64,000 bases of DNA from Saprospiraceae bacterium (GCA_016717145.1 JADKGD010000001.1:1-64000); one strand, 5' to 3'; counted from the first letter of the stretch, positions 16,260 through 25,228 are shown. Numbers and translations are program-made. The notes: a model not told the origin generated them from the letters alone.

Positions 16260-16523
16260 TTATTCTTCCAATCCTAGTGAAGGATAATCTTCAAACTGAT
16301 CTAATACGCCATCGGCTGTCATACCGGATGTTAAAAAATCCATATCAATCGCGGAATCAGGCACTGAAATAATAATTTTATTATTTTTCTGTATTATTTC
16401 TATCTTACTGCCATCTTCTATATTCATTTCTTTAGTCATAATCATGGGTAATCTGACACCCAAAGAGTTTCCCCATTTTTTATTATTGCTTCCATTATGA
16501 TTGTTTATACAAAGTTTATACAT
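16260..16523 (-). CDS. mazE: MazE-family antitoxin, AbrB fold
   Basis: This 87-residue antitoxin has a swapped-hairpin AbrB DNA-binding domain (KKWGNSLGVRLPMIMTKEMN, then IEDGSKIEI) and an acidic C-terminal tail (DQFEDYPSLGLEE) of the kind that masks MazF. It is upstream of and tightly coupled to mazF. The N-terminus (YKLCINNHNGSN) is longer than usual before the WGNS motif, so translation may begin internally. Confidence 0.9.
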   Translation of the reverse strand: MYKLCINNHNGSNNKKWGNSLGVRLPMIMTKEMNIEDGSKIEIIQKNNKIIISVPDSAIDMDFLTSGMTADGVLDQFEDYPSLGLEE

Positions 16524-16581
16524 TTTTTTGAATTATCCAAATCATTTGATCATATTTTTGATTTAGCCTTAGATTGATATC

Positions 16582-16836
16582 TTGGGTAACTCAATTATTG
16601 TACTTAGTTCACAAGACAATAAATTTTATACAGGATACACATCTGCTTTAGAAGATAGAATAATTACCCATAATGCAGGAAAGGTAAAATCAACCAAAGA
16701 TCGGAGGCCTTTTCAATTAGTATATTTTGAAGCCTGCCTTAACCAGCAAGATGCGACTCATAGAGAAAAGTATTTAAAATCAACCTATGGGAAGAGATAT
16801 ATTCGGAACAGACTTAAGAACTATTTCACAGGGTGA
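16582..16836 (+). CDS. GIY-YIG nuclease-like protein, URI/YhbQ type
   Basis: This 84-residue single-domain protein of the GIY-YIG superfamily has KFYTGYTSALEDRIITHNAG (second motif and catalytic Arg), STKDRRPFQLVYFEAC, and THREKYLKSTYGKRY with the metal-binding Glu. The first motif is altered: IIVL stands where family members have a Tyr-containing YVYVL, so activity is uncertain. A TTG start at 16582 is used because no ATG precedes the domain. It lies between the mazE gene and the duplicated block. Confidence 0.72.
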   Translation: MGNSIIVLSSQDNKFYTGYTSALEDRIITHNAGKVKSTKDRRPFQLVYFEACLNQQDATHREKYLKSTYGKRYIRNRLKNYFTG

Positions 16837-16907
16837 ACAATGGCAATATCAGCAGGAACAACAACAATAAGCAAAATGGTTTTTCTGTTCGTTGCCTCAG
16901 GGATTGA
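16837..16907 (+). pseudogene. Tail of a FISUMP-domain protein
   Basis: The frame ends NKQNGFSVRCLRD and a stop at 16907, the typical last residues of FISUMP proteins. Only the end is present. The complete paralogue at 34181-35077 ends in DSVRCLKD and is followed by the same downstream sequence, so this tail marks the left edge of a duplicated block. Confidence 0.6.
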
Positions 16908-17356
16908 TAGGAGTGGAAAGTTTGAAATTTTGTAAAGTTTGAAAGTGAAAAGTGAGTGAAAAGTTGAAAGTTAAAGGAACTTTAAAAATTTTTACTTTAT
17001 AAACTTTAAAAACTTTCTACTTTAAGAACTTTAAAAACTAAATAATATGGCGATAGAACGGTTTGAAGATATTATAGCTTGGCAAAAAGCAAAAGAACTG
17101 ACTGTTCAAATTTATAATTTATTTTCAGAATCGAAGGACTTAGGGTTTAGAGATCAAATTCAAAGAGCATCGGTTTCAATTATGAACAATATTGCAGAGG
17201 GGTTCGAAAGGAAAAGCAATAATGAATTCAGGCAATTTCTTTTTATTGCTAAAGGTTCATGTGGCGAAGTTCGCTCAATGCTCATTTTAGCAAAAGAATT
17301 GAACAAAATATCTGAAAATGATTTTAGTTTTCTTTTTTCACTTTCAGAGGAAATTT
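16901..17356 (+). repeat. Direct repeat, left copy (four-helix-bundle block)
   Basis: This stretch matches 35071-35536 almost base for base, from GGATTGATAG to the end of the four-helix-bundle gene. The main differences are small indels in the AT-rich leader made of repeated ACTTTAAAAACTTTCTACTT units (about 16975-17040). The two copies flank the hydrogenase island in the same orientation. Confidence 0.9.
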
Positions 17357-17367
17357 TATCGAAATGA
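17047..17367 (+). CDS. Four-helix-bundle protein (S23/TIGR02436 family), left copy
   Basis: This 106-residue helical protein of the family once called 23S rRNA intervening-sequence protein has IERFEDIIAWQKAKELTVQI, SIMNNIAEGFERKSNNEF and FLFIAKGSCGEVRSML. It is identical to the first 101 residues of the copy at 35227. Its last residues (ILSK) replace the native end (SKILSGLIKTL) because the block is fused to part of the thioredoxin-like gene. The biochemical role of the family is unknown. Confidence 0.85.
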   Translation: MAIERFEDIIAWQKAKELTVQIYNLFSESKDLGFRDQIQRASVSIMNNIAEGFERKSNNEFRQFLFIAKGSCGEVRSMLILAKELNKISENDFSFLFSLSEEILSK

Positions 17368-17873
17368 AGCACTCCATTGATGCGATGATGGTACACCTGG
17401 TCAAAGATGACAAAAAGCTCAATGAAGTGGCGGATTATCTGTTCAATTTAATGGAAAAGCATAGCTTATTTAGAGCTTCCGAATATCTCGCGATAAAAGT
17501 ACTCAATGAAACGAAATGCACCATCGATAGTGATCTGGCTAAGCACCTCGAATGTTGTCGCACTATGAAAAAAGGAAATATTGCACCAGATATGGTTTTT
17601 AGCGGAGATTTTGTAGCACTCGGATACGCTTCTGATTTACCTGAAAAACTATCCGACATAAATTGCAATTACACCCTGGTTGTGTTTAGAGCCGGCTGGT
17701 GCCCGAAATGTACGTAAGAACTGCCCGAAGGCAATATCGTTCAGGATTATTATATTTTTGCGACTCCGACTATGTTTCTTCTGGACAATAAAGGGGAAAT
17801 ACTCCTCCGACCTAACTCCGTAAAACAGGTGGATGCCTGGGTGGATTTGGTATTGGTGCAGGGGAATAAATAA
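17357..17873 (+). pseudogene. Deleted copy of the TlpA-like thioredoxin gene
   Basis: Bases 17357-17590 copy 37750-37983 (MKHSIDAMMVHLVKDDKK and onward). The following part keeps VVFRAGWCPKCT, then hits a TAA where the intact gene has a Glu codon, and lacks about 55 residues of the thioredoxin fold. It resumes as YYIFATPTMFLLDNK up to 17873. The second half is more diverged than the first, so the block is a mosaic. Downstream, AACGCTAAT (about 17888) resembles the left arm of site H at 38431. Confidence 0.85.
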
Positions 17874-17975
17874 AAGTCAAAAGGTAAATAACGAAACGCT
17901 AATCGAGTAAACTGAACCACCAATATAAAGCCGTCTCTGTTAAGGTTAAAAATCATTAATCCAAAAACAAGTATC

Positions 17976-19031
17976 TCAGCATATTCTGGGCAACTGTTCC
18001 CCTGGTAAGAAATTGACCATTCGGGTACCACCCACTTTACTTTTCATGATTACTTTGCCTTGATTTTCTTGCGTGACCTGACCTATGATGGATGCTCGAT
18101 TGAATTCAGGTACACTTTTCAGTTGACTCAATATTTCGTCAGCCACTTCAGCTTCAACAATACAAATAAAAACGCCTTCATTGGCCACATAGAGCGGGTC
18201 TAAGCCCAACATTTCGCAGGCACCATCCACCTGTTCTTCCACAGGGATAAGGTTTTGGTCCATATATATACCAAATGAAGTGATTTCAGCTACTTCATTT
18301 AATACAGAAGCTATTCCGCCTCTGGTAGCATCTCTTAAAAATTTTATGTTTTCTCCAAATTTATCCAGCAAAAACAACACCATGTGATTCATTGGCATAC
18401 TGTCTGTAACTATGGTTGTTTCGAACTCCAGTCCTTCTCTTACACTCATAATAGCAATACCATGACTGGCAATATTTCCGCTTACGATGACCACGTCTCC
18501 TTCCTTTATTCTGTTGTGGTGGATATTTGCTTTTGGGTGTTGGCGACCAATTCCTGATGTATTGATAAATATTTTGTCCCCTTTTCCTTTTTCCACTACT
18601 TTGGTATCACCGGTTACCACGACTATATCTGCTTTATCTGCGGCTTTTTTAATGGTAAGTAATATCTGCCATAGATCTTCCATAAGTAGCCCCTCTTCTA
18701 TGATAAAACTAAGGGAAAGATATTCTGCCTTTGCGCCGCACATAGCCAGATCATTGACGGTACCGTTGATCGCAAGATCACCAATATTACCGCCTGGGAA
18801 AAATATAGGTGAAATTACATAACTATCAGAGCTGAAAGCGATTTTTCCATTCAGATCTAAAATGGCACCGTCGTGTTGCTGGTCCAGCCATTCATTTTTT
18901 AATATGTCAAAAACACCACTTTTGAGCAGACGATGCGTGAGTAAACCACCACTGCCATGCCCCATGGTGATCACATCAAAATCAAATTTTGGCATAGGAC
19001 ATTGTAATTCCACTTTTATTTTATCGCTCAT
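17976..19031 (-). CDS. hypE: Hydrogenase maturation protein HypE
   Basis: HypE dehydrates the C-terminal thiocarboxamide made by HypF into a thiocyanate, the source of the active-site cyanide. The 351-residue chain shows MGHGSGG near the start, DGAILDLNGKIAFSSDSYV, GDLAINGTVNDLAMCGA, VVTGDTKVV (ATP site), RDATRGGIASVLNE, and ends with the canonical PRIC whose Cys carries the modification. I prefer the ATG at 19031, preceded by AAAGGA. A longer start at 19055 would overlap the hypD stop. It is the last gene of the hypC-hypD-hypE operon. Confidence 0.95.
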   Translation of the reverse strand: MSDKIKVELQCPMPKFDFDVITMGHGSGGLLTHRLLKSGVFDILKNEWLDQQHDGAILDLNGKIAFSSDSYVISPIFFPGGNIGDLAINGTVNDLAMCGAKAEYLSLSFIIEEGLLMEDLWQILLTIKKAADKADIVVVTGDTKVVEKGKGDKIFINTSGIGRQHPKANIHHNRIKEGDVVIVSGNIASHGIAIMSVREGLEFETTIVTDSMPMNHMVLFLLDKFGENIKFLRDATRGGIASVLNEVAEITSFGIYMDQNLIPVEEQVDGACEMLGLDPLYVANEGVFICIVEAEVADEILSQLKSVPEFNRASIIGQVTQENQGKVIMKSKVGGTRMVNFLPGEQLPRIC

Positions 19032-19054
19032 TTTTGGTTCCTTTGTTTGTAACA

Positions 19055-20140
19055 TCAATTTTCAGCATAATGGTAGTATGCCGCGCAGGCACCTTCACTG
19101 CTTACCATGGGAGCACCAAGTGGATGTTCCGGTGTACATTTGGTTCCGAAATTCGGACATTCTTTGGGCTTTTTCAGACCTTTCATGATATCTCCGCTGA
19201 TACATTCCTTATTTTCTTCAGCAGGTACAATATCTATGTTAAATTTAAGCCTGGCATTATATTTTTTAAATGCGGTATTGACATCATATCCACTTTGGGG
19301 TATATTGCCTATCCCTCTCCAGACCCTGTCATTTACTTCAAATACCTGGTGAATGGTCTGCTGAGCAATAATGTTACCTTGCGGCAAGACACTTCTCGAA
19401 TACTGATTTTCAACTTTATATTCTCCTTTTTCCAGTTGAGTTACTGCCATCAATATCCCCTGAACCAGATCTACAGGCTCAAAACCTGTCACTACAATCG
19501 GGCATTTGTATTTTTGAGCTATGGGGTAATATTCATCCAGGCCCATGATGGTACATACATGCCCTGCAGCAAGAAAGGCATCTATGGTATTGTTTTCATC
19601 ACTGAGGATCGCTTCCATAGCGGGTGGAACCAATACATGGGATGCAAGTATGCTATAGTTTTCAATCTTCGACTGAGCTGCTACAACCACACTTAAAGCA
19701 TTGGCCGGTGCAGTAGTTTCAAATCCGACTGCAAAAAAAACGACTTGTTTATCCGGATTTTCCCTTGCCAGTTTTACAGCTTCAAGTGGAGAATAGAGAA
19801 TCCTGACATCAGCGCCTTGCGCTTTTACTTCAAGCAGGCTTTTATGACTGCCAGGTACCCGCAGCATATCTCCAAAAGAACACAGAATGATATCCGGTTG
19901 TTCGGCAAGAAATATGGCTTCATCTATGATGCCGATACTGGTGACACAAACCGGACATCCTGGGCCATGTACTAAAGTGATTTTATCCGGAAGTAAAGCC
20001 GGAATACCATTTTTCACCAGACTGTGAGTCTGACCACCACAAATCTCCATCAATGTCCACGGTTTTGTGGTGATTTTGTGTATTTCCTTAAGAAAATCAT
20101 CTACAAGTTCAGGGTCGCGGTATTCACTCAGGTACTTCAT
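19055..20140 (-). CDS. hypD: Hydrogenase maturation protein HypD
   Basis: HypD is the iron-sulfur scaffold on which the Fe(CN)2CO unit is built together with HypC. Diagnostic segments are MEICGGQTHSLVKNGI, HGPGCPVCVTS, FFAVGFETTAPANAL, AGHVCTIMG and the Cys cluster of the C-terminus (NKECISGDIMKG, PKECPNFGTKCTPEHPLGAPMVSSEGACAAYY in two stretches). The ATG at 20140 begins the conserved KYLSEYRDPE. The frame extends upstream to 20197, but that part encodes NDPTNPTNPTKK from a simple repeat and is unlikely to be native. Confidence 0.96.
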   Translation of the reverse strand: MKYLSEYRDPELVDDFLKEIHKITTKPWTLMEICGGQTHSLVKNGIPALLPDKITLVHGPGCPVCVTSIGIIDEAIFLAEQPDIILCSFGDMLRVPGSHKSLLEVKAQGADVRILYSPLEAVKLARENPDKQVVFFAVGFETTAPANALSVVVAAQSKIENYSILASHVLVPPAMEAILSDENNTIDAFLAAGHVCTIMGLDEYYPIAQKYKCPIVVTGFEPVDLVQGILMAVTQLEKGEYKVENQYSRSVLPQGNIIAQQTIHQVFEVNDRVWRGIGNIPQSGYDVNTAFKKYNARLKFNIDIVPAEENKECISGDIMKGLKKPKECPNFGTKCTPEHPLGAPMVSSEGACAAYYHYAEN

Positions 20141-20149
20141 CTTTTTTGT

Positions 20150-20262
20150 TGGATTTGTTGGGTTTGTTGGATCGTTCGGTTGCTCATTGTTCGTCATTCG
20201 TCAATCGTCATTCGTCAATCGTCATCGTCAATCGTCATCGTCATTTGTCATTCGGTTGTTCG
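20150..20262 (+). repeat. Simple repeats between hypC and hypD
   Basis: Near-tandem TTGTTGGGTTTG units are followed by alternating CGTCATTCGTCAATCGTCAT units of 9-12 bases. They separate hypD from hypC, and the end of hypC (EQPNDK) reads into them. A similar but weaker stretch lies between hypB and hypA (about 28800-28870). There is no CRISPR-like spacing. Confidence 0.7.
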
Positions 20263-20504
20263 GCTAGTTCTTCCACTTCGCCCATTTCTTTCAGATAACT
20301 GAATATTTTTGTTGCTTCATCTTCATCTACTTTACTGATGGCCACACCAACATGAACCAATACAAAATCACCCACATGAGCATCGGGTGTCATGTAGAGG
20401 TTGATTTCTTTCAGTATACCGCCAAAAGATACTTTAGCAGTCCTGAAGGTTTCATCCAGTTGTGATGTTATTTCCATTATTTTTCCTGGTATGGCAAGAC
20501 ACAT
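20241..20504 (-). CDS. hypC: Hydrogenase maturation chaperone HypC
   Basis: HypC is an 87-residue HypC/HybG-family chaperone that carries the Fe(CN)2CO moiety with HypD and delivers it to the large subunit. The essential N-terminal MCLAIPGKI with Cys2 is intact, followed by the beta-barrel segment VSFGGILKEINLYMTPDAHVGDFVLVHVGVAI. It is first in the hypC-hypD-hypE operon and divergent from hoxF, with a 238-base shared control region. Only one HypC is present for two hydrogenases. Confidence 0.95.
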   Translation of the reverse strand: MCLAIPGKIMEITSQLDETFRTAKVSFGGILKEINLYMTPDAHVGDFVLVHVGVAISKVDEDEATKIFSYLKEMGEVEELAEQPNDK

Positions 20505-20648
20505 GTTCTTAAAGATTATTAGGTTAAATATTTATGAACTGCGCACAAATCTGCTCATGTTAAATGTAAAAATCAATTTGGTGCTAAGATAATGGTATTT
20601 TCTGATATAAACATCTCATAATCAACTATAAATTGGTATTTTATCTGA

Positions 20649-20660
20649 TGATATGTATCA
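20649..20660. promoter_or_regulatory. FNR/CRP-like palindrome between hypC and hoxF
   Basis: TGAT-ATGT-ATCA, a palindrome with FNR-type half-sites, lies in the divergent hypC/hoxF gap. A TAAATTTG -7-like box for hoxF starts at 20706, about 51 bases from the palindrome centre. A matching site stands before hupS at 29505 with almost the same spacing. Binding by a CRP/FNR-family regulator is inferred. Confidence 0.5.
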
Positions 20661-20742
20661 CAAAGTCTGATGACCGGAATCAGAAATTTATGTTCTTTTA
20701 TCATATAAATTTGCCATTATCAATCAAAAATTTCCTTTTTCC

Positions 20743-22497
20743 ATGAAAGATTTATTTCCTGTGGAACCACTTAGAAGTTCTCTTTTGAACAGATTGTGGT
20801 CTCTGCAGAATAAAAATGGTCATATATCTGATAAGGATATTGCCGCTTTGGCTGCTGATCTGAATATTTCGGCTGTCGAAGTGGAAGGTGTGGTATCATT
20901 CTATCACTTTTTTCATCGTGAACCATCAGGCAAATACACCATTTATATAGATGACAGTATTATTGCCAGATATAAAGGGTATCACCGGATTGTGGAAGCT
21001 TTTGAGCGCGAAACAGGTGCAACATTGGGAAGTGTGGATAGGACAGGGACATTCGGTTTATTCAACACACCTTGTATAGGTTTAAGCGATCAGACTCCGG
21101 CAGTTCTGATCAATTTCAGACCATTTACCCAACTCAATGTATTGAAAGTCAAAGAAATAGTTCAGCAACTTCGCAGCGGAACAGACATAGACCAGATTTA
21201 CCAGCCTCCGATGCCCAATGTATGTTCAACTACGTATAGCAAGAGCCATATCTTTTTTAATACCTATACACCCGGCAAAGCCGTCAGGGAGTTGACTAAA
21301 CTTCAGTCAGATGATGTCATCAACCTCCTCCGGGAGACAAATCTTTCCGGTAGGGGAGGCGCTTTTTATCCGACATGGAAAAAATGGGAAGCATGCCGTT
21401 CATATCCGTCTGAAACCAAGTTTATAGTCTGTAATGCGGACGAAGGTGAGCCGGGAACTTTTAAAGACAGAGTTTTACTTCAGGAGTTACCGGGTCTGCT
21501 GATCGAAGGTATGATCATTTCAGGATTTACCGTAAATGCGCATTATGGTATCATTTATCTGCGTGGTGAATACTGGTGGCTGCACGATCAGCTTCAGAAG
21601 ACCATAGATGATTTTCATCAGTTGGGCTTGCTGGGAAAAGATGTAGCAGGTATAAAAGACTTCAATTTTGACGTCAGGATACAAATGGGTGCAGGTGCAT
21701 ATGTATGCGGAGAAGAAACGGCCATGCTTGAATCAATGGAAGGGTATCGGGGAGAGCCAAGAACCAAGTGGTTTTATCCTGTTGAAAAAGGTTATTTACA
21801 ATATCCTACCATCGTAAACAATGTAGAAACAATTTGTGCTGTTGCCAGAATCGTTGAATTGGGTGTACATCAATACAATAAAACCGGACTCCCGGGATCT
21901 CCGGGTACCAAGCTAATCAGTGTATCCGGTGACTGCAATAAGCCCGGTGTATATGAAATACCCTGGGGTATTACCGTTGCCGAATTACTTGAATTATGTC
22001 AGGCCGTGGATCCGCATTACATTCAGGTGAGCGGCCCATCCGGTGAGTGTATATCCATCAATGAAAAATTCAGAAGAATCTCTATGCTCGATTTGTTGGG
22101 TCTTCCTGATCTGAGATGCGGAGGATCGTTTATGATTTTCAACAGGGATCGCGAAATTATTGATATACTTCTCAATTTTGCAGCCTTCTTCAAAAAGGAA
22201 TCCTGTGGTATATGCACGCCTTGCCGGGCAGGAAACTTTATCATAGAACGAAAACTTGAAAAGCTGAAAAATAAACTGGCCAGACAATCAGATATAGACG
22301 ATATGATCAGTTGGGGGCACATCATAAAAACTACCAGCAGATGCGGACTTGGAAAAACATCCTGTAATGGTCTCGTGATGGCTATGCAGAAATTCGGAGG
22401 ATATTTTGATACACTGATTGACAAAAAGGAAGACTCGCTCATTGCCGGATTCAATATGGACGAAGCTCTGGCTGATTATGAACAATATAAATCTTAG
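20743..22497 (+). CDS. hoxF: NAD-reducing hydrogenase diaphorase subunit HoxF
   Basis: The 584-residue HoxF carries FMN, binds NAD(H) and passes electrons between NAD and the hydrogenase module. The N-terminal NuoE-like part (1-160, NTPCIGLSDQ at about 120) lacks the first Cys pair of a 2Fe-2S site, as in Ralstonia-type HoxF. The NuoF part has the NAD/FMN motifs GRGGAFYPTWKKW and CNADEGEPGTFKDR, GAGAYVCGEE, and a 4Fe-4S site SCGICTPC (about 487) with a later SRCG (about 531). NuoE and NuoF fused in one chain, followed by HoxUY and HoxH, identifies group 3d rather than complex I. Confidence 0.95.
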   Translation: MKDLFPVEPLRSSLLNRLWSLQNKNGHISDKDIAALAADLNISAVEVEGVVSFYHFFHREPSGKYTIYIDDSIIARYKGYHRIVEAFERETGATLGSVDRTGTFGLFNTPCIGLSDQTPAVLINFRPFTQLNVLKVKEIVQQLRSGTDIDQIYQPPMPNVCSTTYSKSHIFFNTYTPGKAVRELTKLQSDDVINLLRETNLSGRGGAFYPTWKKWEACRSYPSETKFIVCNADEGEPGTFKDRVLLQELPGLLIEGMIISGFTVNAHYGIIYLRGEYWWLHDQLQKTIDDFHQLGLLGKDVAGIKDFNFDVRIQMGAGAYVCGEETAMLESMEGYRGEPRTKWFYPVEKGYLQYPTIVNNVETICAVARIVELGVHQYNKTGLPGSPGTKLISVSGDCNKPGVYEIPWGITVAELLELCQAVDPHYIQVSGPSGECISINEKFRRISMLDLLGLPDLRCGGSFMIFNRDREIIDILLNFAAFFKKESCGICTPCRAGNFIIERKLEKLKNKLARQSDIDDMISWGHIIKTTSRCGLGKTSCNGLVMAMQKFGGYFDTLIDKKEDSLIAGFNMDEALADYEQYKS

Positions 22498-22502
22498 TAA
22501 AG

Positions 22503-23774
22503 ATGGGAGACATGGTTAATATTAAGATAGACGGTAAATCCTTTACTGTTCCAAAAGGCCAGAATCTGGTGAAAGCTGCAAAAGATAACGGGATATTTAT
22601 TCCATCTCTTTGTTATTTTGAACACATTGATCCACCCTTGGGCACATGCCGTACCTGTACATGTAAAATGGATGGTAAATATTTTCCTGCCTGTACCACG
22701 GAAGCCTATGAAGGTTTGTCATTAGAAGTAAGCACTCCTGAGCTTCTGGATATGCGCAAATCGCTCGTAGAAATGATGTTTTCAGAAGGAAATCATTTCT
22801 GTCCGTCCTGCGAAAAATCAGGAGGTTGTGATCTGCAGCATATGGCATATGAGCTGGGTATATCTGTGACAAGATTTGAACATTTGTTTAAAGACAGGTT
22901 GATCGATTACAGAGCCAAAAGGATCATTATGGAACATAACCGGTGTATCAAATGTAAGCGGTGTGTTGAGGATGTGCGAACCGATGATGGCAAAAAAGTG
23001 TTTACATATCAGGGCAGGGGAAATGAAACCTATGTAGGGATAGACTACAATGAAGAACCAAAACTTTCAGAATCACAGGCCATTGCTGCTATGGAGTTGT
23101 GTCCGACAGGAGCCATTATAGTGAGAGGCGTAAGTCTTGCGCAACCATTCGGAGAAAGAGAATTTGACAAACATTCAGAACAGAAAAATTTTACCCGACG
23201 TTTCCCCAAATCCCATAGGCCGGTCGGAATGGATAAAAAAGTTTTGGCTACAGCCTCTCTGGCAGGATGTTTTGGTTGTCATATGAGCATGCTGGATATT
23301 GACCTGGAACTATTGGACTTAGTAGAATTGGTTACCTTTAATAAGTCACCACTTACAGACATTAAAAAATTTACCGGAAGGTGTCATATAGGATTGATAG
23401 AAGGTGGTGTATGTAATGATGAAAATATAGAGACGCTCAGAGAGTTCAGAAAGATGTGTGATATTCTGGTATCTGTAGGCGAATGTGCGGTATGGGGAGG
23501 ATTACCGGCCATGCGCAATACCATTCCGTTGAGTGAATGTCTGGAAGAAGCCTATCTCAATTGTGTGACTTCAGAAGAAGGAGCCAGTATAGTCCCTTAT
23601 CACGAAGATCTTCCGAAAATACTGGACAAAATTTATCCTTGTCATGATATAGTTAAAATAGATCATTTTATTCCGGGATGCCCGCCAAGCGCCAATCACA
23701 TTTGGAAATCAGTCAAACATTTGCTTTGGGGTGATGAATATTCTATTTTATATTCAGAATTTAAATACGATTAA
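22503..23774 (+). CDS. hoxUY: HoxU-HoxY fusion protein
   Basis: A single 423-residue frame joins two subunits normally encoded separately. Residues 1 to about 230 are HoxU/NuoG-like: a 2Fe-2S domain (SLCYFEHID, GTCRTCTCK), a FCPSCEKSGGCDLQH site and CIKCKRC/ELCPTG ferredoxin-like ligands. From about 245 it is HoxY, the small hydrogenase subunit: LAGCFGCHMSMLDID, RCHIGLIEGG, VGECAVWGGLPAMRN, YPCHD and IPGCPP, which hold the proximal 4Fe-4S cluster. A basic linker with FTRRFPKSHRP joins them. It sits 5 bases after hoxF and 2 bases before hoxH. All expected cluster ligands are visible. Confidence 0.93.
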   Translation: MGDMVNIKIDGKSFTVPKGQNLVKAAKDNGIFIPSLCYFEHIDPPLGTCRTCTCKMDGKYFPACTTEAYEGLSLEVSTPELLDMRKSLVEMMFSEGNHFCPSCEKSGGCDLQHMAYELGISVTRFEHLFKDRLIDYRAKRIIMEHNRCIKCKRCVEDVRTDDGKKVFTYQGRGNETYVGIDYNEEPKLSESQAIAAMELCPTGAIIVRGVSLAQPFGEREFDKHSEQKNFTRRFPKSHRPVGMDKKVLATASLAGCFGCHMSMLDIDLELLDLVELVTFNKSPLTDIKKFTGRCHIGLIEGGVCNDENIETLREFRKMCDILVSVGECAVWGGLPAMRNTIPLSECLEEAYLNCVTSEEGASIVPYHEDLPKILDKIYPCHDIVKIDHFIPGCPPSANHIWKSVKHLLWGDEYSILYSEFKYD

Positions 23775-23776
23775 AA

Positions 23777-25228
23777 ATGAGTCAGAAAATAGTCATAGAT
23801 CCTGTAACCAGAGTGGAAGGCCATGGTCGAGTAACCATACATCTGGATGATTATGGAAAGGTAAAAGATTCTTTTTTTCACATTGTTGAATTCAGAGGAT
23901 TTGAGAGATTTATACAAGGTCATCCATATTGGGAAGCACCGGTACTGGTACAGAGATTGTGCGGAATATGTCCTGTAAGTCATCACCTAGCTGCGGCAAA
24001 AGCCATAGACCAGCTGATAGGTCTTGACCCAACCGACTTGTCGGCACCGGCGGATAAGATCAGAAGATTGCTCCACTATGCACAGATTTTCCAGTCTCAT
24101 GCGCTTCATTTTTTCTATCTTGCTTCTCCTGATTTATTGTTTGGAGCTGATGCACCCAAAGAAAAAAGAAATGTAGTGGCTGTGGCGATTGAAAACAGGG
24201 AATTGGCTACCCGTGGTATATTAATGAGAAAATATGGTCAGGAAATTATCAAGGCCATTGCCGGCAAAAAGATTCATGGCATTTCTGCTGTTCCGGGTGG
24301 TGTATATAAAAATCTGAGCCCGGAAGAACGCTATTATTTTCTGGATGGTAAATCTATCGAATCACTCGATACAATGATAGAATGGGTAAAAGGCGTACTT
24401 GATTTTCTGAAAGATTATCATTTGAAGCACCGTAAAGAACTGGATAATTTTGCCTTTTATCCTTCAGGACATTTGGGTTTGGTGTCTGAAGGCAATGCGA
24501 TGGAACTATATCACGGCAGACTCAGGGCAATAGACGGAGATGGAAAAGTGACACTTGACAATGTAAATACAGATGATTATTTGCAATATTTTTCAGAAGC
24601 TGTGGAGAAGTGGTCTTATATGAAATTTCCATATCTCAGAAATGTGGGCAGAGAAAACGGCTGGAATAGGGTAGGACCATTGGCCAGAATAAATGTATGT
24701 GATAAAATTAATACGCCGATGGCGGAAGACGAACGAAAAGCATTTTTTGAATTTTATGGCAAGTCGGTGAACAATAGTACCATGTATTCTCATTGGGCAA
24801 GATTGATTGAAATGTTGCATTGTGCTGAAATGATGGGAGATTTGTTGCGTGATGACGACCTTTCATCAGATGATCTCATCCGTACAGGAAAAAAACGTCA
24901 TACCGGCATTGGAATCATAGAAGCACCGCGTGGAACCTTAACCCACCATTATGAAATCGATGATAAGGATATGATTGTCAAATGCAATCTGATAGTATCC
25001 ACCACACACAACAATGAACCCATGAACCGGGCTGTTCGTTGGGTTGCCAATGAAATGATCAGCCAGAAAGGTACGATCTCTGATGGTATGCTGAATCATG
25101 TGGAAATGGCCATTCGGGCCTACGACCCATGTCTCAGCTGTGCCACCCAGGCCATTGGGCAAATGCCACTGAGGGTAGAATTGTTTAATGCGCAAAATGA
25201 AATCATCAAAGTGGTCACCAATGTCTGA
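23777..25228 (+). CDS. hoxH: NAD-reducing [NiFe]-hydrogenase large subunit HoxH
   Basis: The 483-residue HoxH carries the NiFe site that splits or forms H2. The first Ni-binding motif RLCGICPVSHH is at about 61-71 and the second, DPCLSCATQ, ends at residue 458. Group 3d enzymes normally have His as the last residue of the second motif. Here the codon at 25148-25150 is CAG (Gln). The 25-residue tail (AIGQMPLRVELFN and on) is the extension removed by the endopeptidase HoxW during maturation. The gene overlaps hoxW by 8 bases. The rest, including VEGHGRV near the N-terminus and EAPRGTLTHHY, is typical. Confidence 0.96.
   Translation: MSQKIVIDPVTRVEGHGRVTIHLDDYGKVKDSFFHIVEFRGFERFIQGHPYWEAPVLVQRLCGICPVSHHLAAAKAIDQLIGLDPTDLSAPADKIRRLLHYAQIFQSHALHFFYLASPDLLFGADAPKEKRNVVAVAIENRELATRGILMRKYGQEIIKAIAGKKIHGISAVPGGVYKNLSPEERYYFLDGKSIESLDTMIEWVKGVLDFLKDYHLKHRKELDNFAFYPSGHLGLVSEGNAMELYHGRLRAIDGDGKVTLDNVNTDDYLQYFSEAVEKWSYMKFPYLRNVGRENGWNRVGPLARINVCDKINTPMAEDERKAFFEFYGKSVNNSTMYSHWARLIEMLHCAEMMGDLLRDDDLSSDDLIRTGKKRHTGIGIIEAPRGTLTHHYEIDDKDMIVKCNLIVSTTHNNEPMNRAVRWVANEMISQKGTISDGMLNHVEMAIRAYDPCLSCATQAIGQMPLRVELFNAQNEIIKVVTNV

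Noticed and set aside
20150..20262. Tandem CGTCATTCGTCAATCGTCAT units considered as a CRISPR or origin-type array.
   Set aside because: Units are about 9-12 bases, contiguous and without spacers; they look like simple-sequence expansion in an intergenic gap.
20743..22497. Annotating the NuoE/NuoF-like protein as part of respiratory complex I.
   Set aside because: It is a NuoE-NuoF fusion followed directly by HoxU-HoxY and HoxH with a maturation protease, and no other nuo genes are present.
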